A stretch of DNA of 64,000 nt, taken from positions 1 through 64,000 of the forward strand of contig NZ_QJVD01000020.1 in NCBI RefSeq assembly GCF_003219815.1, written 5' to 3'. The notes beneath the pieces are model-generated. The model made no database searches. It was given only the letters and a program-made list of their open reading frames with translations, and was not told the origin of the DNA. This DNA comes from Arthrobacter livingstonensis (GTDB lineage Bacteria; Actinomycetota; Actinomycetes; Actinomycetales; Micrococcaceae). The position numbers and the translations under genes are program-made. Positions 8,400-17,041 of this stretch are shown here, piece after piece; positions within the stretch are counted from its first letter, which is position 1; each line of letters opens with the position of its first letter.

Positions 8400-8552
8400 C
8401 CAGGAAGGTCTCGGTGCGGCCAACGATTCGGGTCCTTAGTCGCACTAATTTATACGAGGGCCCTTACGCGGTTTGCAAGGAGCAATGAGGTATACACTGC
8501 ATGTGGAATGCACCTGAAAGTTCATGCATTGGGGTTGACGATTCGGGTCCGA

Positions 8553-8645
8553 ATGGAGGATGACATGGGCTATGTCTACTGGGTTGATGAATCCGAGGTC
8601 GGGGCTACCCGACGTCTGCTGAACTCACGATTCGAGGTCCCCTAG
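8553..8645 (+). other. Possible 30-residue open frame
   Basis: The frame reads MEDDMGYVYWVDESEVGATR and ends RLLNSRFEVP. There is no strong ribosome-binding site. The composition (acidic start, then R-R-L-L) could be a remnant of a longer regulatory protein such as a receiver-like N-terminus. It may not be translated. Confidence 0.2.
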
Positions 8646-9005
8646 ACGTCAATGACCCGAGCTAGCGGTTGGCACTTTTCGCTTCGGGAGCCCACAGCAA
8701 TCACCGTCTCATATTGAGCCGGCATGATTTCCGTGACGGAGCAAGAAGATCGTGCTTGAGGTAGCAACAACCGCTGACCCCTTGGTTAGCTGAGCAGCGG
8801 TTTGTTGATTGGTGCGGTCGTGATCAGAGCATCGAGAATGTGAAATATCGATGCAGTCACGACGTTTGGCCGCTCCGGGCGGGAATCAACACTCGCCCCA
8901 CGAGCCACGCCTACAATCCAAAACCAAAGTGCTTGGACCTTTTCCCAGATCCAAGCCGACATATCACGAAGGATCCGCCGGGTCCAACTGGTTGGGGAGT
9001 TTCAA

Positions 9006-9854
9006 ATGACTTTGATGACCAAGCATGAGGATTTGCAAGAATACTTGGAAGATCCTGAAGCCATCTCGCCGATGATCTTTCTTTCGGAGCCTCACCCCAA
9101 GGTCAGCCTCATCATCCCCACGCTAAACGAAGCGGAAAACCTCGTCCAGGTATTGCCAACCATCACGAGCATCGTGGACGAACTCGTGATTGTCGACGGG
9201 GAATCGGACGACGACACCTTGGGGTTCGTACGGGAACGTCGGCCGGATGCTCTGATCGTCCTTGAAAAGCGCCATGTCAAGGGTCATGCGTTGAGGGCCG
9301 GATTTGAGGCCGCCCACGGCGACATCATCGTCATGATGGATGCCGACGGGTCAATGGACGCAAGGGACATCGTCATCTTCGTGGCGTCGCTTCAAGCACG
9401 TGCCGACGTCGTCAAGGGGTCGCGCTTCGTCCAGGGCGGTGGCAGCAGCGACCTGACACTGCTGCGTACCTCGGGCAATCTCGCCCTCACCCAAACGGTT
9501 CGCATGGTCTTTGGCGGACGCTACTCCGATTTGTGTTACGGCTACATGGCCTTCTGGCGCCATGTGCGTCCTGCCTTCGAAGGCGAGATCGGCGGATTCG
9601 AGGTGGAAACGTTCTTGAACATCCTTGCCTTGGCCGCGGGCCTTCGGGTGGTGGAAGTCGCTTCATTCGAAAGACCTCGAATCCATGGAGAAAGCAACCT
9701 GCACACGTTCCGGGACGGGGCACGGGTCCTGCGGACCAACTACCGTGAACGGGGCGGCTTGACCCGCGCCCGCGCCAGCCTGGGGGTGCCGCGTCACCTC
9801 GCGCACACCGTGGAAGAATTCACCCACATCGCACGGACCGCGGAAAAGCCATGA
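9006..9854 (+). CDS. DPM1-like GT2 glycosyltransferase, first gene of the rightward EPS operon
   Basis: 282 residues. Motifs: SLIIPTLNEAENLVQVLPTI, LVIVDGESDDDT, MMDADGSMDARDI (DxD metal site) and YSDLCYGYMAFWRHV. They match the paralogue at 6207-7097 residue for residue in many places. It is likely to act on a polyprenyl-phosphate-linked sugar at the cytoplasmic face, as the initiating or an early transferase of the repeat unit; this role is inferred from family and position. GGGGAG six bases before the ATG supports the start. Its last 4 bases overlap the next gene. Confidence 0.85.
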   Translation: MTLMTKHEDLQEYLEDPEAISPMIFLSEPHPKVSLIIPTLNEAENLVQVLPTITSIVDELVIVDGESDDDTLGFVRERRPDALIVLEKRHVKGHALRAGFEAAHGDIIVMMDADGSMDARDIVIFVASLQARADVVKGSRFVQGGGSSDLTLLRTSGNLALTQTVRMVFGGRYSDLCYGYMAFWRHVRPAFEGEIGGFEVETFLNILALAAGLRVVEVASFERPRIHGESNLHTFRDGARVLRTNYRERGGLTRARASLGVPRHLAHTVEEFTHIARTAEKP

Positions 9855-12037
9855 AACCCGTTGCGACATCTGTCGTGATATGCACCTATACCGAACGGCG
9901 CTGGGAGGACCTGGCGGCTTCCGTGGCATCCGTGCGGGCCCAAAATGCTCCCTGTGGACAGCTGTTGGTCGTTGTCGACCATAATCCGTCGCTGCTTCGG
10001 CGGGCTCGGCGCGAGCTGGACGGTGTTGAAGTCATTGCCAACACGGGTCCTCGCGGGCTGTCCGGTGCGCGGAACACCGCGGCCGGCAAGGCACTGGGGG
10101 ACGTGGTGGCGTTTCTCGACGACGACGCGACCGCCGATCCGCACTGGCTTCAGCGGCTGGTGGCCCCGTTCAGCGATCCCGGGGTGCTGGGGGTTGGCGG
10201 CTCCGCCCTGTCCGTCTGGGAAGGTGCGAAGCCCTCGTGGTGGCCGTCGGAATTCAACTGGATGGTTGGGTGCAGCTACACGGGCCAGCCCGTGAAGCGC
10301 GCCCCGGTGCGCAAGTTCATGGGATGCAACATGTCCATGCGACGCAGCGTGCTTGACGCCGTGGGCGGATTCGACAGCGGGTTGGGCCGCACCGCGGCCG
10401 GAGCCGCAAGTTGCGAGGAAACCGAATGGTGCATCCGTGCCTCCGAGCTGTTCCCCGACGGGGTGTTCCTGTACGAGCCCGAAGCCATCGTCCACCACAA
10501 GGTCCCCTCAGCACGGGCCTCTTGGTCCTACTTCCGCATACGGTGCCACGCCGAGGGCGTCTCCCAGGCCAGCGTCGCACGCACCCACGGCCAGCTGAGC
10601 GCGCTTTCCGCCGAACGCTCCTACCTGCGACGGACTCTGCCCGCCGGGGTGGCAGGTCATCTCACCACCGGCCTCCGGCTGGATCCCTTTGGCCCGGCCA
10701 GGGGGGCCATCATGGCGGGACTCGCATTTACCGCCACCGGCTTCATGCAGGCGCGGCTCAAGGGCCACGGAGCACAGCCGACACAATTGCCATCCGTTCC
10801 GGCGGTCCTGCCCCTGATCCTCGATCTCAAGGACCCGGACGCTACGTTGGGAGCCCTGGAACCGGCACCAGCGCATCGAAGTGCCTTGTGCCTGGTCACC
10901 AACGGCGGCGACCCTCTGGCCAAGGTGCGCATCGAACTCTCCGGGGACGAGAGGCTCACCGCCGAGCTGCTTCTGGAGCGGGTGGCAGAAACAGCACCCG
11001 CTGCCGGGACCCAACGAACCGAAGCCACGGCCCACACCCCGGGCGCGATGCCTGCTGCCGGGGTGTCGGCCACCGTGGTGGTTGCCACCCGGAACCGCCC
11101 CGAACAGCTCGAAGAATGCTTGGCATCAATCCTTGCCGGCACCATGGACGCGCAGCGCATCATCGTGGTGGACAACGCCCCCTCCGATAATCGAACGGCC
11201 GAATTGATGGCGCGGCGCATCGCGGAGGACCCGCGCCTGGTCTACGTGCGCGAGGACAAGCCCGGGCTGGCGCACGCCCACAACGCCGCCCTGCCACATA
11301 TCGACACGGAGATTGTGGCCTTCACCGACGACGACGTGCTGGCCGATCGGCGTTGGCTTGAACGGCTCGCGCTGGTCTTTGCACAGGACACCGGCGCCGT
11401 GTGCGTCACAGGCCTCATTGCGCCTCGCGAACTTGAAACGCTGCCGCAGCAATGGGTTGAGGGAAACGAAACCTACGACAAGGGGCTGCACCGCCGGGTG
11501 TTCGACCTAGCACACGGCAAGCGGGAGTACCCGTTGCTGCCCTTTGCCTCCGGGGTTTGCGGTTCCGGGGCCAACATGGCCTTTAGGACTTCCTACCTGC
11601 ACGAGGCCGGCGGCTTCGAGGCAGCCCTGGGCACCGGCACCGTGGCGATGGGCGGGGACGATCTGGCAGCCTTCTACGACGTGCTGGAATCCGGGCACCG
11701 CCTGATCTACGAACCGGCGGCGATAGTACTGCACCCGCACCACCGCGACTATGCGGCCTTGCGCCGCCAGGTTTATGGATACGGGGCAGGACTCGGGGCG
11801 CACCTGATGCGCTGCCTAATGCGCAACCCGCGCATGGTGGTGGTGTTGGCCCTGAACGCTGCTTCCCTGCGGGAAAAGACTGCCCGCGTTCAACACCCCT
11901 CCACCGTCCCCGGCCTGCCACCGTGGCCGCGGGACCTGATGCGTGAACACCGGCGCGGACTGCTCTCCGGTCCGGGACGGTATGTGCTGAGCCGGTACCT
12001 GCTCAGGCATCCGACTAATCCGGGGGGCACCCGGTGA
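9851..12037 (+). CDS. Two-domain glycosyltransferase (GT2-GT2 fusion)
   Basis: 728 residues with two GT-A domains. Domain 1 (about 5-270): SVVICTYTERRWEDL, GLSGARNTAAGKALGDVVAF then LDDD, and CEETEWCIRA. It is paralogous to the single-domain protein at 5231-6205. A linker of about 110 residues (Ala/Pro-rich near 360-395) leads to domain 2 (about 395-640): VVVATRNRPEQLEECLASIL, AFTDDDVLADRRWLERL and MGGDDLAAFYDVLE. Each domain has its own DxD-type motif and acidic catalytic candidates, so it may add two successive sugars of the repeat unit. It overlaps both neighbours by 4 bases. Confidence 0.85.
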   Translation: MKPVATSVVICTYTERRWEDLAASVASVRAQNAPCGQLLVVVDHNPSLLRRARRELDGVEVIANTGPRGLSGARNTAAGKALGDVVAFLDDDATADPHWLQRLVAPFSDPGVLGVGGSALSVWEGAKPSWWPSEFNWMVGCSYTGQPVKRAPVRKFMGCNMSMRRSVLDAVGGFDSGLGRTAAGAASCEETEWCIRASELFPDGVFLYEPEAIVHHKVPSARASWSYFRIRCHAEGVSQASVARTHGQLSALSAERSYLRRTLPAGVAGHLTTGLRLDPFGPARGAIMAGLAFTATGFMQARLKGHGAQPTQLPSVPAVLPLILDLKDPDATLGALEPAPAHRSALCLVTNGGDPLAKVRIELSGDERLTAELLLERVAETAPAAGTQRTEATAHTPGAMPAAGVSATVVVATRNRPEQLEECLASILAGTMDAQRIIVVDNAPSDNRTAELMARRIAEDPRLVYVREDKPGLAHAHNAALPHIDTEIVAFTDDDVLADRRWLERLALVFAQDTGAVCVTGLIAPRELETLPQQWVEGNETYDKGLHRRVFDLAHGKREYPLLPFASGVCGSGANMAFRTSYLHEAGGFEAALGTGTVAMGGDDLAAFYDVLESGHRLIYEPAAIVLHPHHRDYAALRRQVYGYGAGLGAHLMRCLMRNPRMVVVLALNAASLREKTARVQHPSTVPGLPPWPRDLMREHRRGLLSGPGRYVLSRYLLRHPTNPGGTR

Positions 12038-12837
12038 GCCAGCACATCCCGATCCTGCTCTATCATTCCGTCGACGACCATCCGCCGGTGGATTTCACAC
12101 CGTGGGCCGTTGGTCGCGAGATGTTCGCCGAACATCTGGACATGCTCGCCGAACTGGGGCGCGTGGGGTTGACCATCGGCCAGCTCACGGCGCTGATTCG
12201 GGCCGGGGACCCGGTGCCGGAGCGTGCCGTGGTGGTGACTTTCGACGACGGATTCTCGGACTTCGCCTCGAACGCCTGGCCGCAATTGCAGGCCAGGGGA
12301 CTGCCTGCCACCCTGTACGTGACCGCGGGCCTGGTGGGTGGGCACAGCGAATGGCTTGCCCCGGTGGGTGCCAGCGGGCTCCCGATGCTGGACTCCGGCG
12401 AAATCGGCGAACTTGCCGCGCAGGGTGTGGAGATCGGCGCGCACAGCATGACCCACCCGCAGCTGGATGCCGTAGGCCGCGATCGCGCCTGGCTGGAGAT
12501 CAGCGAAAGCAAGAAAGCACTGGAGGCGATCCTGGACCGGCCAGTGGACACCTTCGCGTACCCGCACGGCTACCACGACCGGGTGACCAAGCAGATGGTC
12601 GCGGAGGCCGGGTACACCTCCGCGGCCGCGGTGCGCAACGCGCTGAGCCACCCGGGGGATGACCTCTATGCCCTGGCCAGATGCACCGTGATGGCAGATT
12701 GCACCGCAGAACACCTGGCGGGCGTATTGGACGGGCGCCACGCCAAGCGTGCCGGCCGGCGGGAGCACCTGCGCACCGGCGTGTGGCGGCAGGTCAGGCG
12801 ATTGCGCGCAAGTTACCCCGAGGCGAATCGGCCATGA
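12034..12837 (+). CDS. Polysaccharide deacetylase (NodB/CE4 family)
   Basis: 267 residues. NodB-homology domain: ILLYHSVDD at the N-terminus, catalytic TFDDGF at 69-74 (D71 as base, D72 as metal ligand), metal-binding HSMTH at 137-141, and FAYPHGYHDR as the third motif. There is no signal peptide, so it would act in the cytoplasm or at the membrane on N- or O-acetylated glycan intermediates, unless exported by another route. It overlaps the GT2-GT2 gene and the acyltransferase gene by 4 bases each. It suggests that the polymer carries partly deacetylated amino sugars, as in PNAG-like polymers. Confidence 0.85.
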   Translation: MSQHIPILLYHSVDDHPPVDFTPWAVGREMFAEHLDMLAELGRVGLTIGQLTALIRAGDPVPERAVVVTFDDGFSDFASNAWPQLQARGLPATLYVTAGLVGGHSEWLAPVGASGLPMLDSGEIGELAAQGVEIGAHSMTHPQLDAVGRDRAWLEISESKKALEAILDRPVDTFAYPHGYHDRVTKQMVAEAGYTSAAAVRNALSHPGDDLYALARCTVMADCTAEHLAGVLDGRHAKRAGRREHLRTGVWRQVRRLRASYPEANRP

Positions 12838-13904
12838 ACGCCCCGGTGGTCCTCTCACCCGTTCCGCGGGAAAAATGGCGCAGCATGCTGGCCTCCGACC
12901 CTGCATCCTTGCCCGACCAAGCCCCGGAATGGGTCGACGCCATGGTGGAGGATGGACCCTTCAGCGATGCCAGCAGGCTCTACTCCTTTGCCGACGGCCG
13001 GGAAGCACTGCTCCCACTTGTCCGCAGGCAAGGCGTGGCCGGCCTGGGCGGCTGGCTGCAGTCATTCCCCCCGGGATGGGGGATCGGGGGGCTGCTGGGG
13101 GCCGAAACCGACAAGGGCATGGTCCAGTCGATCCTGAGCGACCTGCGCGGGCTGCACCTGCAACGGGTGGCCATCCGGCCTGACCCGCAGCGCTGGGCGG
13201 CCTGGGCACAGGCCCTGGACCAGGACGCGGTTGATGGCGGGGAGCTGGGCGGGAGCCTGCTGGTGATCCCGCGCCGTGCGCACGTCATCGACCTGTCCAA
13301 CGGGGTCGACGCGGCCTGGATGGCCCTGTCAAAGTCGGCACGCCGCGGTGTCCGGGCCGCCAAACGCGAGGGGGTACGCATCGAGACCGGCCACTCCGGC
13401 GCCCTGCTGGAGGCGTATTACTCGCTGTTCATGACCTCGATCGACCGTTGGGCCGCGAACCAGCACGAACCGCGGGCGCTGGCCCACGCACGGGCCAGGC
13501 GGCGCGACCCGTTGGCGAAGCTGCAGTCGATGGGGCGCCATCTGGGAGAAGATTTCACCGTCACGCTCGCCTACGTCGATGGCAAGCCCGCGATCGGAAC
13601 CATCACGCTCTTCGGTGCCACGGCCCATGACACGCGTTCGGCCATGGACAAGGCGCTGGTCGGCGGCACCGGGGCCGGTGAGCTGGTGCAATGGACCACG
13701 CTGCGACTGGCCTGCGCCAAGGGCTGCGCCGCCTACCACCTGGGCGAGTCCGGCCAGTCGCTCGCGCTGGCCAAGTTTAAGGAGAAGTTCGGGGCACTGC
13801 CCCGAGACTACGCCGAACTGCGGCTGGATCGATTGCCTTGGAGTCGCGCCGACGCCGCGGCTCGCGGTGTCGTCAAGCGAGTCCTGGGCTTCCGCGATGT
13901 CTAA
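12834..13904 (+). CDS. FemAB-like GNAT acyltransferase (BioF2/CelD-like family)
   Basis: 356 residues from the ATG at 12834, which forms ATGA with the previous stop. It has the double-GNAT layout of the FemAB/Acetyltransf_6 group: a conserved WMALSKSARRGVRAAKREGV segment in the middle, and a C-terminal half with VTLAYVDGKPAIGTITLFGA, GAGELVQWTTLRLACAKG and LAKFKEKFG. Members transfer amino acids from tRNA or acyl groups to cell-wall or polysaccharide precursors. In this operon, N-acylation of a sugar after or instead of deacetylation is the simplest role (inference). A longer upstream frame from 12681 is rejected because it would overlap the deacetylase by 150 bases. Confidence 0.75.
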   Translation: MNAPVVLSPVPREKWRSMLASDPASLPDQAPEWVDAMVEDGPFSDASRLYSFADGREALLPLVRRQGVAGLGGWLQSFPPGWGIGGLLGAETDKGMVQSILSDLRGLHLQRVAIRPDPQRWAAWAQALDQDAVDGGELGGSLLVIPRRAHVIDLSNGVDAAWMALSKSARRGVRAAKREGVRIETGHSGALLEAYYSLFMTSIDRWAANQHEPRALAHARARRRDPLAKLQSMGRHLGEDFTVTLAYVDGKPAIGTITLFGATAHDTRSAMDKALVGGTGAGELVQWTTLRLACAKGCAAYHLGESGQSLALAKFKEKFGALPRDYAELRLDRLPWSRADAAARGVVKRVLGFRDV

Positions 13905-14718
13905 CCGGAGCTGGAAAACGGTGGTGGCTGCCGGTCTGGCACTGTGTCTGGTTCTGTTGCTCGGATCCAGTGCCCGGCCCACGGGCTCGCCGGCCGCCAG
14001 GTTGCTGCTGGATGAAGGATTCGACTCAAACACCTTGGGCAGCTCCATCTGGAACACCTGTCATTGGTGGCAGGTGAAGGGCTGCACCATTGGCTCCAAC
14101 AACGAACTTGAGTGGTACACCCCGCAGCAGGTCTCAATCTCCGAGGGGACACTGAGGCTCACCGCCGAGCGCCGCGCGACCCCCGGCTCCGACGGCAAGG
14201 ACTACAAATTCGCCTCAGGCATGGTCACCACGGGGCCCCCTGCGCATGGCGAGCCGGCCAAGCTGGCGTTCACCTACGGCACGGTCGAGGTCAGGTTCCG
14301 GATTCCCGAAGGACGCGGACTGTGGCCGGCGATTTGGCTGCTTCCGGCAAGCGAGGAATCCGTGCCCGAGATCGACATGCTGGAGGTCTTGGGCCAAAAT
14401 CCCGGACAGCTGCTGATGCACTTTCACCCCAAGGACCCCTCGGCGTCCACGAGCGGGAAAATATACGACCTGCCCCGGGGGAACACACTCGCCGGAGGCT
14501 GGCACACCGTCTCGCTGGATTGGACACCGGGCAAACTCGTGTATTTCCTGGACGGACGCCAGGTGTGGCAGCTGGTTGGCTCCCAAATACCCGATGAACC
14601 AATGTATCTGGTGATGAACCTGGCCGTGGGCGGCGAATATCCCGGGCCACCCGATGCGGGGACCAAGTTCCCGGCCACCTTTGAGATCGACCATGTCTGG
14701 ATCTGGGGCCATGGCTAA
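13897..14718 (+). CDS. Secreted glycoside hydrolase family 16 endo-glycanase
   Basis: 273 residues from ATG 13897. An N-terminal hydrophobic helix (VVAAGLALCLVLLLG, residues 9-23) acts as signal peptide or anchor. The GH16 beta-jelly-roll follows: WNTCHWWQVKGCTIGSNNE, YGTVEVRFRIPEGRGLWPAI, catalytic EIDMLE at 158-163 (E158 nucleophile, E163 acid/base), and a C-terminal TFEIDHVWIWG strand. GH16 enzymes encoded in EPS operons, such as ExoK, cut the nascent polymer to control chain length; that is the likely job here. It overlaps the neighbours on both sides by 8 bases. Length is normal for a single-domain GH16. Confidence 0.85.
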   Translation: MSNRSWKTVVAAGLALCLVLLLGSSARPTGSPAARLLLDEGFDSNTLGSSIWNTCHWWQVKGCTIGSNNELEWYTPQQVSISEGTLRLTAERRATPGSDGKDYKFASGMVTTGPPAHGEPAKLAFTYGTVEVRFRIPEGRGLWPAIWLLPASEESVPEIDMLEVLGQNPGQLLMHFHPKDPSASTSGKIYDLPRGNTLAGGWHTVSLDWTPGKLVYFLDGRQVWQLVGSQIPDEPMYLVMNLAVGGEYPGPPDAGTKFPATFEIDHVWIWGHG

Positions 14719-17041
14719 GACAACAAACGGGCTCGCCGGACTGCTGCGGGCCCGCCTGGGGGATCCGCTGCGACGCAGCGCCGACGCACTGATCATCGGC
14801 ACGGCGCTGACCTCGCTGCTGGGTCTTGCTTTCTGGGCGCTGGCCGCGCGCTTGCTCACGACCGAGGCCGTGGGGGTGGGCGCGGCACTGATGTCCACGG
14901 TGACCCTGCTGGCGAACATCTCCACCCTGGGGATGCGAAACGGGCTGTTGCGCTTCCTGCCCGAAGCCGGCGCGGGCACCCCGCGACTCGTTTTCACCTG
15001 CTATGCGACCTGCGCCGGGGCCGCCATGCTGGCCGCGGGAATCTTCTTGGCCGGGCAGCCCCTGTGGGCCCAAAAGCTCGGCTTCCTGGTCAAAAGCCCG
15101 CTGACCGTGCTGGCCTTCGTGCTGGGCACCGCGGTGTGGGTCATCTTCGTGCTCCAGGACCAGGTGCTGATCGGCCTGCGGCGCACCGGCTGGGTGCCGA
15201 TCGAAAACGGAGCCTCCTCACTGTTGAAAATCGCAGCACTTCCGCTGCTGGGTATGGCCGCGGTATGGGCAGTCTTTGCCGCCACGGTGCTCCCCGCAGT
15301 GCTGGTGGTGCTCTTCGTCGGGGCCTTGGCGCTACGCTTCGCCCGACGGGCCGCGGCACTTGATTCACGCACGCCCGCCCAGGCCCGGGTGCCGCTGGCC
15401 CGGCTGGCCAGATTCGCGGCCCCCGACCATGCTGCGTCGCTGCTGTGGTTCGCCACCACCGATGTGCTAACGCTGATCGTGCTGCAGGTCGCGGGCGCCG
15501 AAGCCGCCGCCTACTGGTTCATGGCCGACACCGTGGGGTATTCGCTGTACCTGATCACCAGCAATGTCGGCAGTGCCCTGATCGCCGAATCGGTGCACGA
15601 CCCCGCACACGCCACCTCCCACGCCCGGCGGGCCCTGCTCCACAGTGCCCAGCTGGTGGTCCCCGCCACGCTCACCGGGACCCTGCTGGCACCCTTCGTG
15701 CTGCGGGTGATGGGCCCGCACTACGCCGAAAACGCCACGGGCACACTGCAATTGATCCTGGCCTCGGCCATCCCGCAACTGATCGTGGGAATCGGCATCA
15801 GCATGGCAAGGGTGCGCGGAGACATGCGCACCGTGCTTGGGGTGTACGCATTCACCGCCGCAGCCACCTGGGGCGGTTCCTGGCTGGCCTTGGGCTGGTG
15901 GGGACTGACCGGCATCGGGGTCGTGATTCTGGTCAACCAGAGCCTGGTGGCGCTTTTCCTGCTGTGCTTCGGGCGTTCGGGATTGTGGGAAGACAAGCGG
16001 GGGTGGCGTTCATTCCCCGCAACGCTTGGTGCGCTTCCCCGCGCGTGGCGGCAGCTGCGCAACACGCGGCGCAGCGAGCGCCTGGTGGCCCCCGCGCTGG
16101 CCGCATGCGGGTTGCCGGCGGGATCGACGGCCCGACTGTTGACGTCGGACTCGGACACTCTGGTGCTCTCGGTCACCGGTGAGCAGGGCGGGCTGGTACT
16201 CAAGATTGCGATTTCCACGGCCGCCTCGCGGGGCCTTGACCGGCATGCCGCGGCCGTTGAGTACCTCGGCGCGGAACTGGCCGGGGACCTGGCTGCAGTA
16301 CTGCCGCGGGTGCTAGGCCGGGCCGAGCTCGAGGGCAACCTGGTCCTGGCCGAATCACGGCTGCCGGGCACCCCCGCCACCTCCCTGCCGGCCAGCGCGG
16401 AGGAAAAAGATGTAGTCGCTCGCGCGGCCCTGGCCATGATGGGAAGGATCCACACGGCGACCGGCAGGGTACTGGAAATCGACGAGGAGCTGCTGGCCGC
16501 CTGGGTCGATGGTCCCCTTGCGGCGATCAGGCAGGTGTACGGGTCACCGGGGGCCGCGGTCAGACTCGAACGTTTGAGTGCCGAACTGCGGCGGGCCTGG
16601 CTGGGCCGGCAGGTAGTGGCGGGGTACGTCCACGGGGACCTGTGGCCGGGAAACGTGCTGCTACGCGGGGAGCCGGAAACCCCGCAAGTCAGCGGGATCG
16701 TCGACTGGGAAAACGCCAGGGCCATCGGGTTGCCGGACACCGATCTGGTGCACTGGTGGCTCACCGCGCAACCCTGTGAACTCGGCGATGCGGTGCTCGC
16801 GGCACTGGAAAACCCGGAGTCGGTTCGCTCGGGATTGGCCCGGCTGGGGGTGACGCTGCCCAACTGCGACCTTGAAATCGAGCATGTGGTGTTGCAAACT
16901 TGGCTGTGGCACGTCGATGCGGGACTGACCAGGGCATCGACCAACAGGGTCGGACTGGTGTGGCTGAGCCGCAATGTCGGTCCGGTCATGAGGTTGTTTG
17001 AGACGGACAACCCGAAAACAACCACAGGGAGGATCCGGTGA
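14711..17041 (+). CDS. Polysaccharide flippase (Wzx/MATE-like) fused to an APH-type kinase domain
   Basis: 776 residues from ATG 14711. Residues about 20-440 are a polytopic Wzx-like flippase with 12 or more hydrophobic segments (for example FWALAARLLTTEAVGVGAAL, YWFMADTVGYSLYLITSNVG). Residues about 480-760 are an aminoglycoside-phosphotransferase-like kinase: VHGDLWPGNVLL at 640-651 holds the catalytic-loop Asp and Asn, and VDWENA at 664-669 the metal-binding Asp in place of the DFG Asp. Kinase residues look intact, so this is probably not a pseudokinase. The closest known parallel is MurJ (MviN) of mycobacteria with its cytosolic pseudokinase, but that is a different flippase branch. It may phosphorylate a lipid-linked sugar or sense one. 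Stop and next GTG overlap by 4 bases; no sign of an artificial join. Confidence 0.75.
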   Translation: MAKTTNGLAGLLRARLGDPLRRSADALIIGTALTSLLGLAFWALAARLLTTEAVGVGAALMSTVTLLANISTLGMRNGLLRFLPEAGAGTPRLVFTCYATCAGAAMLAAGIFLAGQPLWAQKLGFLVKSPLTVLAFVLGTAVWVIFVLQDQVLIGLRRTGWVPIENGASSLLKIAALPLLGMAAVWAVFAATVLPAVLVVLFVGALALRFARRAAALDSRTPAQARVPLARLARFAAPDHAASLLWFATTDVLTLIVLQVAGAEAAAYWFMADTVGYSLYLITSNVGSALIAESVHDPAHATSHARRALLHSAQLVVPATLTGTLLAPFVLRVMGPHYAENATGTLQLILASAIPQLIVGIGISMARVRGDMRTVLGVYAFTAAATWGGSWLALGWWGLTGIGVVILVNQSLVALFLLCFGRSGLWEDKRGWRSFPATLGALPRAWRQLRNTRRSERLVAPALAACGLPAGSTARLLTSDSDTLVLSVTGEQGGLVLKIAISTAASRGLDRHAAAVEYLGAELAGDLAAVLPRVLGRAELEGNLVLAESRLPGTPATSLPASAEEKDVVARAALAMMGRIHTATGRVLEIDEELLAAWVDGPLAAIRQVYGSPGAAVRLERLSAELRRAWLGRQVVAGYVHGDLWPGNVLLRGEPETPQVSGIVDWENARAIGLPDTDLVHWWLTAQPCELGDAVLAALENPESVRSGLARLGVTLPNCDLEIEHVVLQTWLWHVDAGLTRASTNRVGLVWLSRNVGPVMRLFETDNPKTTTGRIR

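Larger units (their letters stand above)
7963..9005. other. Gene-poor stretch with decayed mobile-element sequence
   Basis: No intact gene longer than about 80 codons is convincing here. The stretch holds an integrase-core fragment (8323-8399, leftward) and one 30-codon frame (8553-8645). The final 100 bases must contain the promoter of the rightward operon starting at 9006, but no clear -35/-10 pair could be assigned. This is the divergence point of two large polysaccharide operons. Confidence 0.5.
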
